From the NCBI GenBank assembly GCA_003116975.1, contig BGKB01000042.1:124001-188000 (forward strand): a DNA stretch of 64,000 nucleotides, in the 5' to 3' direction. This DNA comes from Aurantiochytrium sp. KH105 (taxonomy: Eukaryota > Sar > Bigyra > Thraustochytrida > Thraustochytriidae). The translations under genes and the position numbers were made by a program. Positions 39,123 through 48,721 of the stretch are shown here, piece by piece; position 1 is the stretch's first letter, and each line of letters begins with the position of its first letter. Below the pieces are notes generated by a model. The model was not told the origin of the DNA. It was given only the letters and a program-made list of their open reading frames with translations, and ran no database searches.

Positions 39123-41684
39123 ATGAAAGAGGTGCAGTACTTTGAACTCAGCTCGGTGAGCAGCAACGTGTTCAACACGTGCAGCTTTGAGCAGAGCGGT
39201 GCCCCGCGGCTTTTGGTGGCAAGCAGACACCAGCTGCTCTCGCTTGAGGCCGAAAGGGGGAGGTTTTCTTTGCAGACCCTCTCGCTGCACAATGTCCCCG
39301 AGGATGCAGAAATCGTTTCCCTCACAGGCTTTTCTACAAAGCCATTCTTGCAAGGGGTCTCGCGCTTTCACAAGCCTGCTGCTGAACGCACTGTTGTTGC
39401 TCTAGCCTACACACGGGACCCTCTAAGCTCGCGACCTGCAGACACGACGGAAGTTTCGGCCGCAGGTGGTGGGGCTTCTGCGCAGGGAGACGACGTTGTC
39501 TTTACCTTTGCCATGCCCGAAGGTGCCGCGAGCACCAAGTCTCCAGGCACATTGGAGCGTGAACTTCGAGCGCAACCATCAGGTCAACGCGCTATGTCAC
39601 AAGTGCGCCGCTTTAACTCTTCAAGCTCAACAGCAACTTCGCTGAGCAGAGATAGCGCTCCAATCCACTCGCAACATGCACGGCATACACCTTCCGCCTT
39701 GCCATCGCCAGTAGCTCAGGACGCCCCACGGTACTTTATGAACGTGTATATTGACGAGAGCATGCACGTCAGCGCAGCCGGCTTGCTTCCAATTCTCCGG
39801 GGAGTGCCGCAACGCTGTGAACTTCCCTATGCTCCTCTCCGACTCGCGAATTGTATTGTGCCGCGACCATTTCGAGAGGAAAGCGACGAGATGCTAGTGG
39901 TTGCAGGCGGTGACCGGCGCTTACACTTTTTTCAGCTTCAACAAAGTCAACAGCAGTCACATCATCATCATCACCAGCAGCAATGGGGTCCACACGGCCG
40001 CGTGTCACCAGGCCAATCCGATTTTCACCGTAGATCGCCTCGGCATGGTAACTTTCGGACATGGCGAAGCGCATCTGGGCATATACGAAGGCCAAGCGCC
40101 GAAATGCGTCGCCACATGACCGACGGGACCTACGGCGTGGAAACTCGCACGGATTCTCCAGATGCAGATTTGACAGACGCACGAGGGGCTCAAAGCGATA
40201 ATTCTGAGACCAATCGAAAAGGGAGGGCAGCATGGAAGGGGTTTCGCGACAATGATGTCAATGATGCGGGCAATGACGACGAAGACGGTGGCGTCGATGA
40301 GGAAGATGCGGAAGACGAAGAGCTCGAAGGCATCGACTTTGAAGATGCCTCGGGCATGAACAGTGACGATCGCTCGTTCATTGAAGAGGGCGATGATGAG
40401 GACGATGACGATGAAGACGATGACGACGACGACGAGGATGACGATGACGAGGAAGTTGACGAGGATGGGGAACCTTATGCTTATTCTGATGAAGGCCTCG
40501 ACCTCGACGACGACTCGAGCGAAGGCCTGGATGTCGATGACGACGACGACGACGACGATGATGATGATGATGACGACGATGACGACGGTAGCGACGAAGA
40601 TGAAGATGAGAATGATGAGGACGACCAAGACAAGTCCAGGGAAGATAGCGAACTTGAGTCCGAGAGCACGGCGACCCGTGGTCAGCGTGGATACTCGCAT
40701 TCTGAGGATGGCATTCGAAGCAACCAAGGCTCGCGCCCGCACTCACGCTCGCGTCGCCGGCGAAGCGCAGGCCGTCTCCGGAGACGGAGGACATCGTCAA
40801 GCTCGCAGACTTCGCGGAGGTTGCTGTCACTAGTTTCAAGCTCGCACTCGAGTCCAATGGGCATCCGTTCGGACGAGACAATGACTGGCCCGCGCTACTT
40901 TGCGAGCATGGACAGTGCGGCGAATCCTCCTGTGAGTGGATTCAAGAAATGTAAAAGCCCGGTTCTGAGCTTTGCCTCGCAGGAACTTCAGCGGAGCGCC
41001 TCGAAACAGGTTTTTGCAGCTGGTTGCGACGATGGCGATCTTTGCGTCGTCGTCAAGCACTTGGACAACAACAATGTCAACGATACGCATGGCATCATGC
41101 GTCTCAATGGTCCTCTTCCTTGCGTCGAGATTATCCCGAGCGCACGAGGTAACGAGTGCTGGGACATCGTCGCAGGAGGGAGTTTTGGATTTGGCGCATT
41201 GGTCAAGGCGAGTTTGCAAAGCGGCGAAGTTAGCCTCGCAGAACCAACGCTCTTGCCCAAGTCCGCAGATTACGATAGTGTGCTGTGTTCCGAAGTGGCT
41301 GATATTGACTGGGACGGGGAGCCTGAGATCCTCCTCGGAACGCACGGACGTCGCCTCCTTGCCTACCGACGCGTGAACGAAGGCGAAGGATTGAGTGAGG
41401 ATATGAGCAGTGCCCCGGAGAATCGCGCCTCGCAGTATGTGCCCTCGTGGGATCGCGGTTTTGCTTACCCGCTCTTTGCCATCGAGTCGGGAGACTTCAA
41501 CATGGACGGTGCGGACGAGGTGGTGGTGAGTACCTTTGGTGGTGTACATATCTTGCAGCCTGATCTTGAGGCTGCGGCGGACAAGCTTGTGTTGGCTGCC
41601 GAGCGTCTTGCTGAGCTACAGGCTGCGGCATCGGCCTCGACAGCGAGCGCGTTTGCTGCGGAGTTCGCTGTCGCCGACGCATAG
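39123..41684 (+). CDS. KPTN: kaptin (KPTN) homologue with a large acidic insertion
   Basis: 853 residues. In animals KPTN is a beta-propeller subunit of KICSTOR, which brings GATOR1 to lysosomes to restrain mTORC1. The match covers both ends: near the start, VPEDAEIVSL lines up with VDAEIVSI; near the end, DYDSVLCSEVADIDWDGEPE with the following ILLGTHGRRLLAYR, and SGDFNMDGADEVVVSTFGGV followed by HILQPDLEAAADKLVL, line up with human KPTN in order and spacing. The D-x-D-x-D-G units are FG-GAP-like calcium loops. Between them sits an acidic, Asp/Glu-rich low-complexity region (about residues 370-515) plus an Arg/Ser-rich part, making it about twice the human length. The start is the first ATG in frame. 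Homology is fairly sure; KICSTOR role is by analogy. Confidence 0.82.
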   Translation: MKEVQYFELSSVSSNVFNTCSFEQSGAPRLLVASRHQLLSLEAERGRFSLQTLSLHNVPEDAEIVSLTGFSTKPFLQGVSRFHKPAAERTVVALAYTRDPLSSRPADTTEVSAAGGGASAQGDDVVFTFAMPEGAASTKSPGTLERELRAQPSGQRAMSQVRRFNSSSSTATSLSRDSAPIHSQHARHTPSALPSPVAQDAPRYFMNVYIDESMHVSAAGLLPILRGVPQRCELPYAPLRLANCIVPRPFREESDEMLVVAGGDRRLHFFQLQQSQQQSHHHHHQQQWGPHGRVSPGQSDFHRRSPRHGNFRTWRSASGHIRRPSAEMRRHMTDGTYGVETRTDSPDADLTDARGAQSDNSETNRKGRAAWKGFRDNDVNDAGNDDEDGGVDEEDAEDEELEGIDFEDASGMNSDDRSFIEEGDDEDDDDEDDDDDDEDDDDEEVDEDGEPYAYSDEGLDLDDDSSEGLDVDDDDDDDDDDDDDDDDDGSDEDEDENDEDDQDKSREDSELESESTATRGQRGYSHSEDGIRSNQGSRPHSRSRRRRSAGRLRRRRTSSSSQTSRRLLSLVSSSHSSPMGIRSDETMTGPRYFASMDSAANPPVSGFKKCKSPVLSFASQELQRSASKQVFAAGCDDGDLCVVVKHLDNNNVNDTHGIMRLNGPLPCVEIIPSARGNECWDIVAGGSFGFGALVKASLQSGEVSLAEPTLLPKSADYDSVLCSEVADIDWDGEPEILLGTHGRRLLAYRRVNEGEGLSEDMSSAPENRASQYVPSWDRGFAYPLFAIESGDFNMDGADEVVVSTFGGVHILQPDLEAAADKLVLAAERLAELQAAASASTASAFAAEFAVADA
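40395..40635 (+). repeat. GAT/GAC-rich coding repeat (poly-Asp/Glu)
   Basis: Imperfect GAT/GAC/GAG runs inside the kaptin homologue encode an Asp/Glu tract, with the longest pure Asp run near 40534-40584. Confidence 0.85.
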
Positions 41685-42100
41685 TTGAGTTTTTTTGTTT
41701 GTTTAATTGGTAGCACGGCAATAAAAGCAAGCCAAGCCAAGGCGTCCGTGACTTGCACTTGAAATAAACACACACATACACACAAAAACGCAACTCATAC
41801 TCCCATGATTGACTGGCGATAGCAACAAGATGTCTCCCGAAATAACCCGCAATCAAATCAACAAAAGTTCTTCCAAAAGCATCCCATATCGAGTCCGCCG
41901 CGCAAGGGCCGCCGAATTCACGCTCTCAACGCATACGAAATTTGACAATGAAAGATTAGTTTTTAATGAATTTAGTACTGACAAGTAGTGTTGTGACTCA
42001 CTTGCAAAGGGGAGTCATGGGAAGAGAGCGGTGGCGATCGTCGTGGCGCAACCATAGTCCATCCACGCCATAGCCTGGAAAAAGGAGAATCCTCGATGTT
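41685..42100. other. convergent 3' intergenic region
   Basis: About 415 bases between the kaptin homologue and the reductase gene; AATAAA-like words at 41720 and 41763 suit plus-strand polyadenylation. No gene supported. Confidence 0.5.
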
Positions 42101-43243
42101 TTACTTGCTGGGGTCAACAACAATGCGACCAATGGTCTCGCCCTTGAGCATGGCGGAACTGATGTCTCCAAGCTCCTCAAGACTGATAGTTTGGAACTTG
42201 TCAAAGTACTGGGGCGGGAAGTCAGTCTCGAGACGAGCCCAAACTTCCTTGCGGTTTTCCATGTCGAGCTGGACGCTGTCAATGCCAAGGAGCGAGATGC
42301 CGCGGAGAATAAAGGGAAAGACAGTGGCGTCGAACTTGGGACCAGCAGCCACGCCACTGAGCGCAACAGCGCCACCATAGCGCATACGCGGAAGAATAGC
42401 GCCCGTAGTCGCTCCACCGACACAGTCAATGGCACCGGCGTAGAGCTCTTTGTCGAGCGGTTTGGCAGGTTCAAGGCGAGGGATCACTTCGGCGGCGCCG
42501 AGGGACTTGAGCCAAGATTCGTTCTCCTCGGCGTGGCCCGTGCTGGCGGTCACCTGGGTGTAGCCAAGCTTTCCAAGAATGGCGACAGCGGTGGAACCGA
42601 CGCCTCCGGTCGCGCCAGCGACGAGAATGGGAACATCCTTGGAGGGCAGGCATCCCTTGCGCTCGAGCGCAATGATGCTCTGCATGGCCGTGAAGCCGGC
42701 AGTGCCAATGATCATGGCCTGCTCGGGGGAAAAGGACTTGGGAAGCGGCACGAGCCACTCCGAGGGCACCCGCGCGTACTCGGCGTAGCCGCCGTTCATG
42801 TGCTGGCCAGCGTAGTGGCCTGTGAGCACGACCTGGTCGCCCTTGTTGAAGCTGCCGGAGTCGTCGCTCTCGATCTCGCCGGCAAAGTCGATGCCCGGCA
42901 CGATCGGAAAGCCCGTGGCGACGCCGGGGAGTCCCTGGCAGACCATGGCATCCTTGTAGTTGATTGTGCTCTTGGCGACCTTGACAATGGCCTTGGGCAT
43001 GTCTCCGTACTTGTTCTCCACCTGGGGCAGGTCGTCCAGCGAAGCGTCGGAGCGCAGCTCCAGCCGCGCCGGGTCCTTCTTGCCGTCCTTGCACGCCACC
43101 ACGGCCCTAAAGCCGCGCACCCCCTGCATCTTGCTGCGCTTCGCCGACGTCGCCGCTGCCTCGACGCCCTCGCGACCCAGACCTTCGGCTCCGAGGCGCG
43201 CACGGACCATGCCACGTCTGCCTGCGCTCGCGAGCGATTGCAT
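42101..43243 (-). CDS. AcuI/YhdH-type acrylyl-CoA reductase (MDR family)
   Basis: 380-residue medium-chain dehydrogenase/reductase of the zinc-free quinone-oxidoreductase branch. AcuI enzymes reduce acryloyl-CoA to propionyl-CoA with NADPH. Signature parts: STINYKDAMVCQGLPGVATG (the NYKDA motif), PIVPGIDFAGEIE, DQVVLTGHYAGQHMNGGYAE, the Rossmann turn VAGATGGVGSTAVAILGKLG, and IDCVGGATTGAILPRMRYGG followed by AVALSGVA, with a C-terminal LLGIDSVQ typical of the YhdH/AcuI group. The ATG at 43243 adds about 50 residues rich in Arg, Ala and Gly and poor in acid (MQSLASAGRRGMVRARLGAE), which looks like a mitochondrial transit peptide. Group assignment is good; substrate in this organism is inference. 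Confidence 0.85.
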   Translation of the reverse strand: MQSLASAGRRGMVRARLGAEGLGREGVEAAATSAKRSKMQGVRGFRAVVACKDGKKDPARLELRSDASLDDLPQVENKYGDMPKAIVKVAKSTINYKDAMVCQGLPGVATGFPIVPGIDFAGEIESDDSGSFNKGDQVVLTGHYAGQHMNGGYAEYARVPSEWLVPLPKSFSPEQAMIIGTAGFTAMQSIIALERKGCLPSKDVPILVAGATGGVGSTAVAILGKLGYTQVTASTGHAEENESWLKSLGAAEVIPRLEPAKPLDKELYAGAIDCVGGATTGAILPRMRYGGAVALSGVAAGPKFDATVFPFILRGISLLGIDSVQLDMENRKEVWARLETDFPPQYFDKFQTISLEELGDISSAMLKGETIGRIVVDPSK

Positions 43244-44461
43244 TTTGCTTCTGCTGCTCTTCTGCTCTTCTGCTTTGCTTCTGCTTCTGCTGCTGCTGCT
43301 GCTTGCGAAGGCGAAGCGGAGCTCGACCGCGCAAGGTCTATCTGCGACGAAGACCCGACTCCTCCACCTCTGCAGGCCTGCCAAACCCGCGCAATCCCGG
43401 CGCGGAGCAGCTGCAGCGCAGAGCGGCGCAGCAAGGTCGCGCAGACCGGCGGCGCGGCCCCGTCGACGTCGCGGTCGCGGTCCTCCGAGCTGGATGGATA
43501 GCGAGATCGAGAGCCGCGATGATAGGGATGAGGGAGCTGCGTCAGTCCGCCGCAGTCGCTGTATACGTATATGCGATCTGCCGCCGCAAAAAGCGCTCCG
43601 TCCAAAGGGAGCGGCCGTCGGCGGCATCTCGGGCAGCGTGGCGGGCGACACAGGCAGCAGGTGGAAGCGAACGCCTTCCCACGGATGCACGGGCTCGGCT
43701 TGCTGCACTGCTGCTGCTGGCGGCCGATGATCGAGGATGGACGCAGCGGCTGCGGCGGCAAGCCGTCTGGAGCGGGAGCGACGCCTTGGGAAACTGAGGC
43801 GGGCTGGATGCGGGATGATGCAGCCAGATGCTGGTGCTGCCGTCCGTGCCTGATGGTGGACGGGTGCAGGGAGGGATGGAAAACGAGCTTGGAGAAGGGA
43901 CGCGGAGCGGCGGCTACGGACGGTCGCAATCATTCAATTCAGCGAAAGCAAGACATTGTAGCCAATCCGAGAAAACGCAGCTGTGCTGTGCTGCTCGCAG
44001 ACAGTTCATAATTAGTTTGTACTAGTAAGTAGTTCGATGCCTTGCACCATCTATGCCTGCACAGTGCCGGGACAAGCGGCCTGCCCTTGCCCTGCGTGGA
44101 CTTGCGTACATCACTGCGAATACCATAGTCCGTTATTACAAACACATTAGTTCGTATAGTATGGTCTCGTGATGCCGCAGAAAATCGTGTCACAGATGCC
44201 AGCCAACCAAGCACACACCGTGCGCGACCTAAACCTAACCTTATAGGAGGAATCGAACCTAACCACGCATAGGCAGCTTTCACTATCAATCCCAGCGTCG
44301 AGCAAAAACCGGGCAGGTCAGCAGAACCCGATCGAGCGAGGGAAAGCGTGTCGGTGCGCAAGTGACAACGCACCGGGCGGGAGGAGTGGTGCTACAGCGA
44401 ACCAAGCGTTGTGCGGGGACGGACGCGCGCCTGCAGCCGCACTACCACGACGTGATACACT
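43244..44461. promoter_or_regulatory. divergent intergenic region
   Basis: 1.2 kb between the reductase (-) and the nuclease-kinase gene (+). CTGCTG repeats near the reductase leader; GC content drops visibly after about 43930, and CCTAAC-type words appear at 44229-44262. No gene supported. Confidence 0.5.
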
Positions 44462-46585
44462 ATGCTCGATTTGGAGGATGAACAAGATGCCTTCGTGCAA
44501 AATGTCACTTTTGCACAAATCAAGAAATGGAAAAATAATCCCTCGGATCATCATCTCATCACAAAAGCGTACGATCAACTGGAGTCGCTTCTCAGGAGGA
44601 GCGACGGGGACACATCATGGATCCCAGATCATTTAGCCGATTACCTGGATGCTGAGGCGGGACGAATAAAGGAGCGCGAAGAACAAGAAGCTGCTGAAGC
44701 TAGACGCCGCGAAGAAGTGCGCGGCTTGAAGCGCAAATTCGAGACGCGCGAGATGGACTTCAAGAAGGAATTGGATGATGCCCTTGCGGGAAATCAGGCG
44801 CTTGCTCAAGAAAACGCGGAACTTCGAGCGAGACAGGAGGCGGTGGTATCTGTATGGAGCAACCTTATGGCACACGACCCTCCGTTTATCATAAATGCGA
44901 GCAGTACAAGCACTGCGAGCATTCCACATTTCTACAGCCCCGACATCGCTGTTCCATGGGATTTTGCCAGTTTCAATGAATGTGCATATTCTTCCAGCGA
45001 TCTGCAAGATTTTGTCGGCAAGCTTGTTGCCTTTCAAGAAAAACGTAGTGCTTTCCCTGAGTCAATTGTGTACCTTCGCGATTACGATCCAGGTTCTTCT
45101 GAGCAATGCGTCGTCAACATCATGAAGAAGTTGTACGAAGCTGTGAAGCATATCTTGAAAACAACCAACGAACCGAACCGCGACCAACTCAGTTATAAGA
45201 GCGGTCGTCTCTATGGTGTCTTTGATTTCGTCTCAAGAACACTACGCCAACCGGACGGCATAATTAACTTGGAGTCGTTCCCCGTTTGCATGATCGAATA
45301 CAAAACAGACAAGACCTTAAGCAAAACCACGCTCGAAGAATACGATAAAAGTGACATGAAACCGTTTGAGGAAAGCAGTGGCCCCCGAACAAAAAAGTAC
45401 GAATCCGTGAAACATCCTGTGACCCAAGTGTGCAGCTACATGATGCTGACTGGATGCCGCTATGGCATCTTATCGAATTGGGAGTCCACCTACTTTTTGA
45501 AACTCGATATCGACGAAAGCGGCCAGACGACGCTGCACCATTCCGAGAGATTTGCGCCATGGACAGCTACCATGGCGCAACGCGCGAACGTACCAGGCGC
45601 GGGACCTGGCAATATTACCATGGGCAATATCTTTGCAGAAGCGCCAGTTTCGCTCCTGCAAGCGATGACCGTATTCGTCCATCTTGTGATGAAGGACGAG
45701 ACCTTGATCCCGTCCGGACTTGACTCGGATGCCTACAATAAGGCGATCCGGAACAGGATCAAACGCAGCAAAGATCAATTTCCCGGCATTGGTCCCAACA
45801 TGAGCAGGTTTGTATCCAACATCGCATCCTCAACTCAGGCACAAACGACATTCCGGCAGGCAGGCAGCGGCGATGATAATTCCGAAAGGGACGATTTGCT
45901 GGCTGTGTTGACCGCCTGTACATCCATAGGAAGCGTAGTCCCACTTCATGGTGCATACGGCGTTGGCTTTTCGGACAGCACTCTCGAAATCGCAGGTATA
46001 ACTTTCAACGACTGCTTCGCCAAGGCGTCACTCTATCTAAACGACGAGACTTCGTATGACACCGGCTACAATCTCAATAACGAGCAGGCCACCGAATTTA
46101 TGGGCATGTTAGTGGAGGAAGCCCGTCTCTACGATGGTGCAGCTCGCGCACTTCAAGGCAGCGTGCTCCCTGTTGTCCATTACAGTGGAGAGTTCCCCAT
46201 TGGCGGGGGCTTTTACTTCATGATTGTGATGTCCAATACTGGACACTCTCTTAGATCGGAAGTCGGTCAGCAAACGGCGAGGTCAGTCGGGCTCAATGCT
46301 GTGCACTCTCGAGTCCACGCACTTCTGGACAAGCTGCACGGATCTGGCATCACTCATGGCGACATGGGACTACGCAATGTTACTATCCAAGAAAACGGAA
46401 CGGTAAGACTTGTTGATCTTGGAATGGCGAGTCTTGACTTGCGTCACTGCCGCCAGGATTATGAGTCTTTTGATGCCGAGTGGACTCGAGCTTTCGGCCG
46501 CATCGTCGTCGGGAAGTCCATGCTCAGGCGCTTCTCTCCAACACAATTTCTCAAGTCCTTGCGCAATGGTTCTGACCAATTGTAA
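44462..46585 (+). CDS. PD-(D/E)XK nuclease fused to a protein-kinase-like domain (CR-effector/transposon-type)
   Basis: 707 residues, single exon. An N-terminal helical region has a coiled coil (about 65-130). Residues about 180-330 carry a restriction-endonuclease-like core: Asp255 in YGVFDFVSRT and Glu279-x-Lys281 in MIEYKTDKT, spaced as in PD-(D/E)XK enzymes. The C-terminal ~230 residues look like a protein kinase: FAKASLY (candidate beta-3 Lys), VEEARLYDGAARALQGSVLP (candidate helix-C Glu), GITHGDMGLRNVTI (catalytic Asp634, Asn639) and RLVDLGMA (Asp652 as DFG Asp). This nuclease-kinase pairing is known in the Crinkler/CR effectors and related transposon-derived eukaryotic proteins. The gene is less GC-rich than its neighbours, which with nearby broken genes suggests an accessory or mobile origin. 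Biological target unknown. Confidence 0.75.
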   Translation: MLDLEDEQDAFVQNVTFAQIKKWKNNPSDHHLITKAYDQLESLLRRSDGDTSWIPDHLADYLDAEAGRIKEREEQEAAEARRREEVRGLKRKFETREMDFKKELDDALAGNQALAQENAELRARQEAVVSVWSNLMAHDPPFIINASSTSTASIPHFYSPDIAVPWDFASFNECAYSSSDLQDFVGKLVAFQEKRSAFPESIVYLRDYDPGSSEQCVVNIMKKLYEAVKHILKTTNEPNRDQLSYKSGRLYGVFDFVSRTLRQPDGIINLESFPVCMIEYKTDKTLSKTTLEEYDKSDMKPFEESSGPRTKKYESVKHPVTQVCSYMMLTGCRYGILSNWESTYFLKLDIDESGQTTLHHSERFAPWTATMAQRANVPGAGPGNITMGNIFAEAPVSLLQAMTVFVHLVMKDETLIPSGLDSDAYNKAIRNRIKRSKDQFPGIGPNMSRFVSNIASSTQAQTTFRQAGSGDDNSERDDLLAVLTACTSIGSVVPLHGAYGVGFSDSTLEIAGITFNDCFAKASLYLNDETSYDTGYNLNNEQATEFMGMLVEEARLYDGAARALQGSVLPVVHYSGEFPIGGGFYFMIVMSNTGHSLRSEVGQQTARSVGLNAVHSRVHALLDKLHGSGITHGDMGLRNVTIQENGTVRLVDLGMASLDLRHCRQDYESFDAEWTRAFGRIVVGKSMLRRFSPTQFLKSLRNGSDQL

Positions 46586-46702
46586 ATAAAAGTCAATCTC
46601 AGATCATCCGACAACGCCTTCTGTATTCCACGCTCCGGGGCCCGCTCGGCTGCAACTAAGCAATCGCCCAGTCACCCAACGCGCGACGGTTTTTGTGGTT
46701 CC

Positions 46703-46746
<44 letters not shown>

Positions 46747-46885
46747 CTGGCAGCCGAAGTGTCGATTCCCCCTTTTCTTCTTTCCACCAACGTCCGTGCG
46801 CCAACGAGTACAACTTTGCGAGCCCAACCAGACCGAAAATCACAAAACGGCGGATTTACGCAGAACCAGAACGAAAGAAGACATC
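46586..46885. other. intergenic region with GGCT array
   Basis: Holds a tandem CTGG/GGCT array (46705-46745, about ten units). No gene seen. Confidence 0.6.
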
Positions 46886-47658
46886 ATGGGCGTGGACACG
46901 CTGCCGTAGGGCGTGCCGAGGGAGATATTTGTGTACGCTGGACCATGGGCGATGTTACAGGTCCGTCGCACAAGCAAATCGTTGCTTGAAAGCGTCGATG
47001 CGACTCCGGCGGCGTCCCTCTGGACTACCTTTGCGAAGGACGCTTTGCGAGTACAAGAACACGTCAACTACAAGTACTATTCTTTCACTCCTAAGCCGTA
47101 CATCAGCGCGGCCGTCGCCGAGTGCATCGTGCGCAACACGTGTCGCTGCCGAAATTGGATGAAGCGACCTTGGTCTCATCGGTCATCTTTGAGAAAATGA
47201 ACCCAAACACACAGTTGGGAAATGCCGTCCTGTGGGCCAGTAAGTTGACAACGGTCAGCGATGCCATTCCTCTTAGCTGTACAGCGGACTTTCTTCACTG
47301 GCACTACTTTGCGAGGGAGCGGCTCAAATTTGATCGTGCTTTCTGATGCCCGCGCATTAATGCTGCGAAACCGTGCATTCAAAGGGAACGCATCAAAGTC
47401 GTACGCCGAGAGTATAATATTCTCTGTCGTGTGATCAAGTCCATTGCAGAAGATATGGTGGAACAAAACATCAAGCGTTTTCGTTTTGATGCGAAGCAAA
47501 AGGCTTGGGCGAGCTTGTTCAGACCATGGTACTGGCGTTCCTGCGTTTCGTCCTATTGTGATGTCTGCAATAACCGTATGCCATTAGCCAAATTGCCTCT
47601 GTCAAGAAGACTACTATGCACTTCTCGCTCATTCTCTTTACGAAATCCCACTAGATAA
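46886..47658 (+). pseudogene. broken gene with F-box-like N-terminus
   Basis: An ATG at 46886 opens MGVDTLP and then meets TAG; the same frame continues VPREIFVYAGPWAMLQVRRT and SLWTTFAKDALR, which resembles an F-box (Leu-Pro start, hydrophobic core, VRRTSKSL). The reading then shifts frame around 47120 (LPKLDEATLVSSVIFEKMNP), is cut by TGA at 47344, and carries on in that frame to 47658 with RFRFDAKQKAWASLF and SYCDVCNNR. At least two stops and one frameshift in coding-like sequence point to a decayed gene rather than a spliced one, but splicing cannot be excluded. F-box identity is tentative. Confidence 0.45.
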
Positions 47659-47965
47659 ACCTCGACGCGGCGGACGATCGAATGGATGCAATTTGCGAAT
47701 CAATTGAAGAGGATGCGCGCGGGACTCGTTCCAATACCTATCCGCACCCTTAATTGCCTGCGATGAAATCGCATCTTTCGCGGCACCTCGATGCCATGAG
47801 CGATTCTGCGCTGCAGCCTGCGTTGGGCAATTCTAACGTCGACAAGCCCGTCTCCGTTAAGCGCAGACGGGTAATGTAATGTAACCGTTCAAAAAGCAAT
47901 TATTCGTTCGAGATTGGCTCTCATCCTCCTCTCATTCGTCGTCGTCGGCGGCGTCGACCACCTCC

Positions 47966-48462
47966 ATGGCTGAAGTGCCAGAAGACATGTTGACGAACGT
48001 ACTAGACTTGTCCTTCTCGACGGCCAGTCGCAGAAAGCCGAGCGGGAATGTACTGACTGATCTTGAGAATTATGGTCACATCGTTCACAATAAACCCGAG
48101 AATGTACTGCTCAATGAGCGCCATACCCATTCTGCAGCCAAATTGGTTCAAGGTTTACCTCTTCTTACCCCGGACGCGGCGCCTGCACTCACACAAGGCG
48201 CGCATGCATGCATTCCCGACTCAGTGACAAAATTTCAGCCCGTCCGTGCCGCTACTTCCACGTGCGCCTATCGGATCAGAATGAAGCAACGTGGAAGGAT
48301 AAAGGTGAGGTCGGATTTAATCGCCCGCTGCATATTTTCGATGCATTTGTGGAGGATGTCAAAAGACCCTCATTGGAGACTCTTGAGGAGTATTTATTGC
48401 CCACGCATCAATCGCGGACCTCACGGTCAGTCCTCGGGTCAGCGTTGTCGATGACGATTTGA
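47966..48462 (+). pseudogene. possible broken coding fragment
   Basis: An ATG at 47966 starts MAEVPEDMLTNVLDLSF, open for 162 codons. Part-way (about 48225) the coding character seems to move to another frame, which reads YFHVRLSDQNEATWKDKGEV and LETLEEYLL before its own stop at 48462. Two half-credible frames in sequence suggest a frameshifted remnant; no family is recognised. The region 47659-47965 before it shows nothing. Confidence 0.3.
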
Positions 48463-48721
48463 CCTAGGTTCTGGCCAACTTCTTTTGTTCTACAGTGACG
48501 TTGTCTTCGCCCTCCTCCTCCTTCTCCTCGTCATTGTCATTATTGTTGTTCATGTTGCTCCACTCATCTCGCCATCCCCCTCGCCCATGGTGTCAACCTT
48601 TTCATCGCCGACGCCGTCGCCATGCAAGCAGATCCAGGATGACATGACATGACGGCATCGGCAGAGGTCGAGCGAGTCATCCTTTCCCGCAGACAAGAGA
48701 CACGCACGAGGGGCGCGGACG

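Noticed and set aside
42191..43501. 436-codon plus-strand frame
   Set aside because: Antisense of the AcuI-type reductase, whose motifs on the minus strand are unmistakable.
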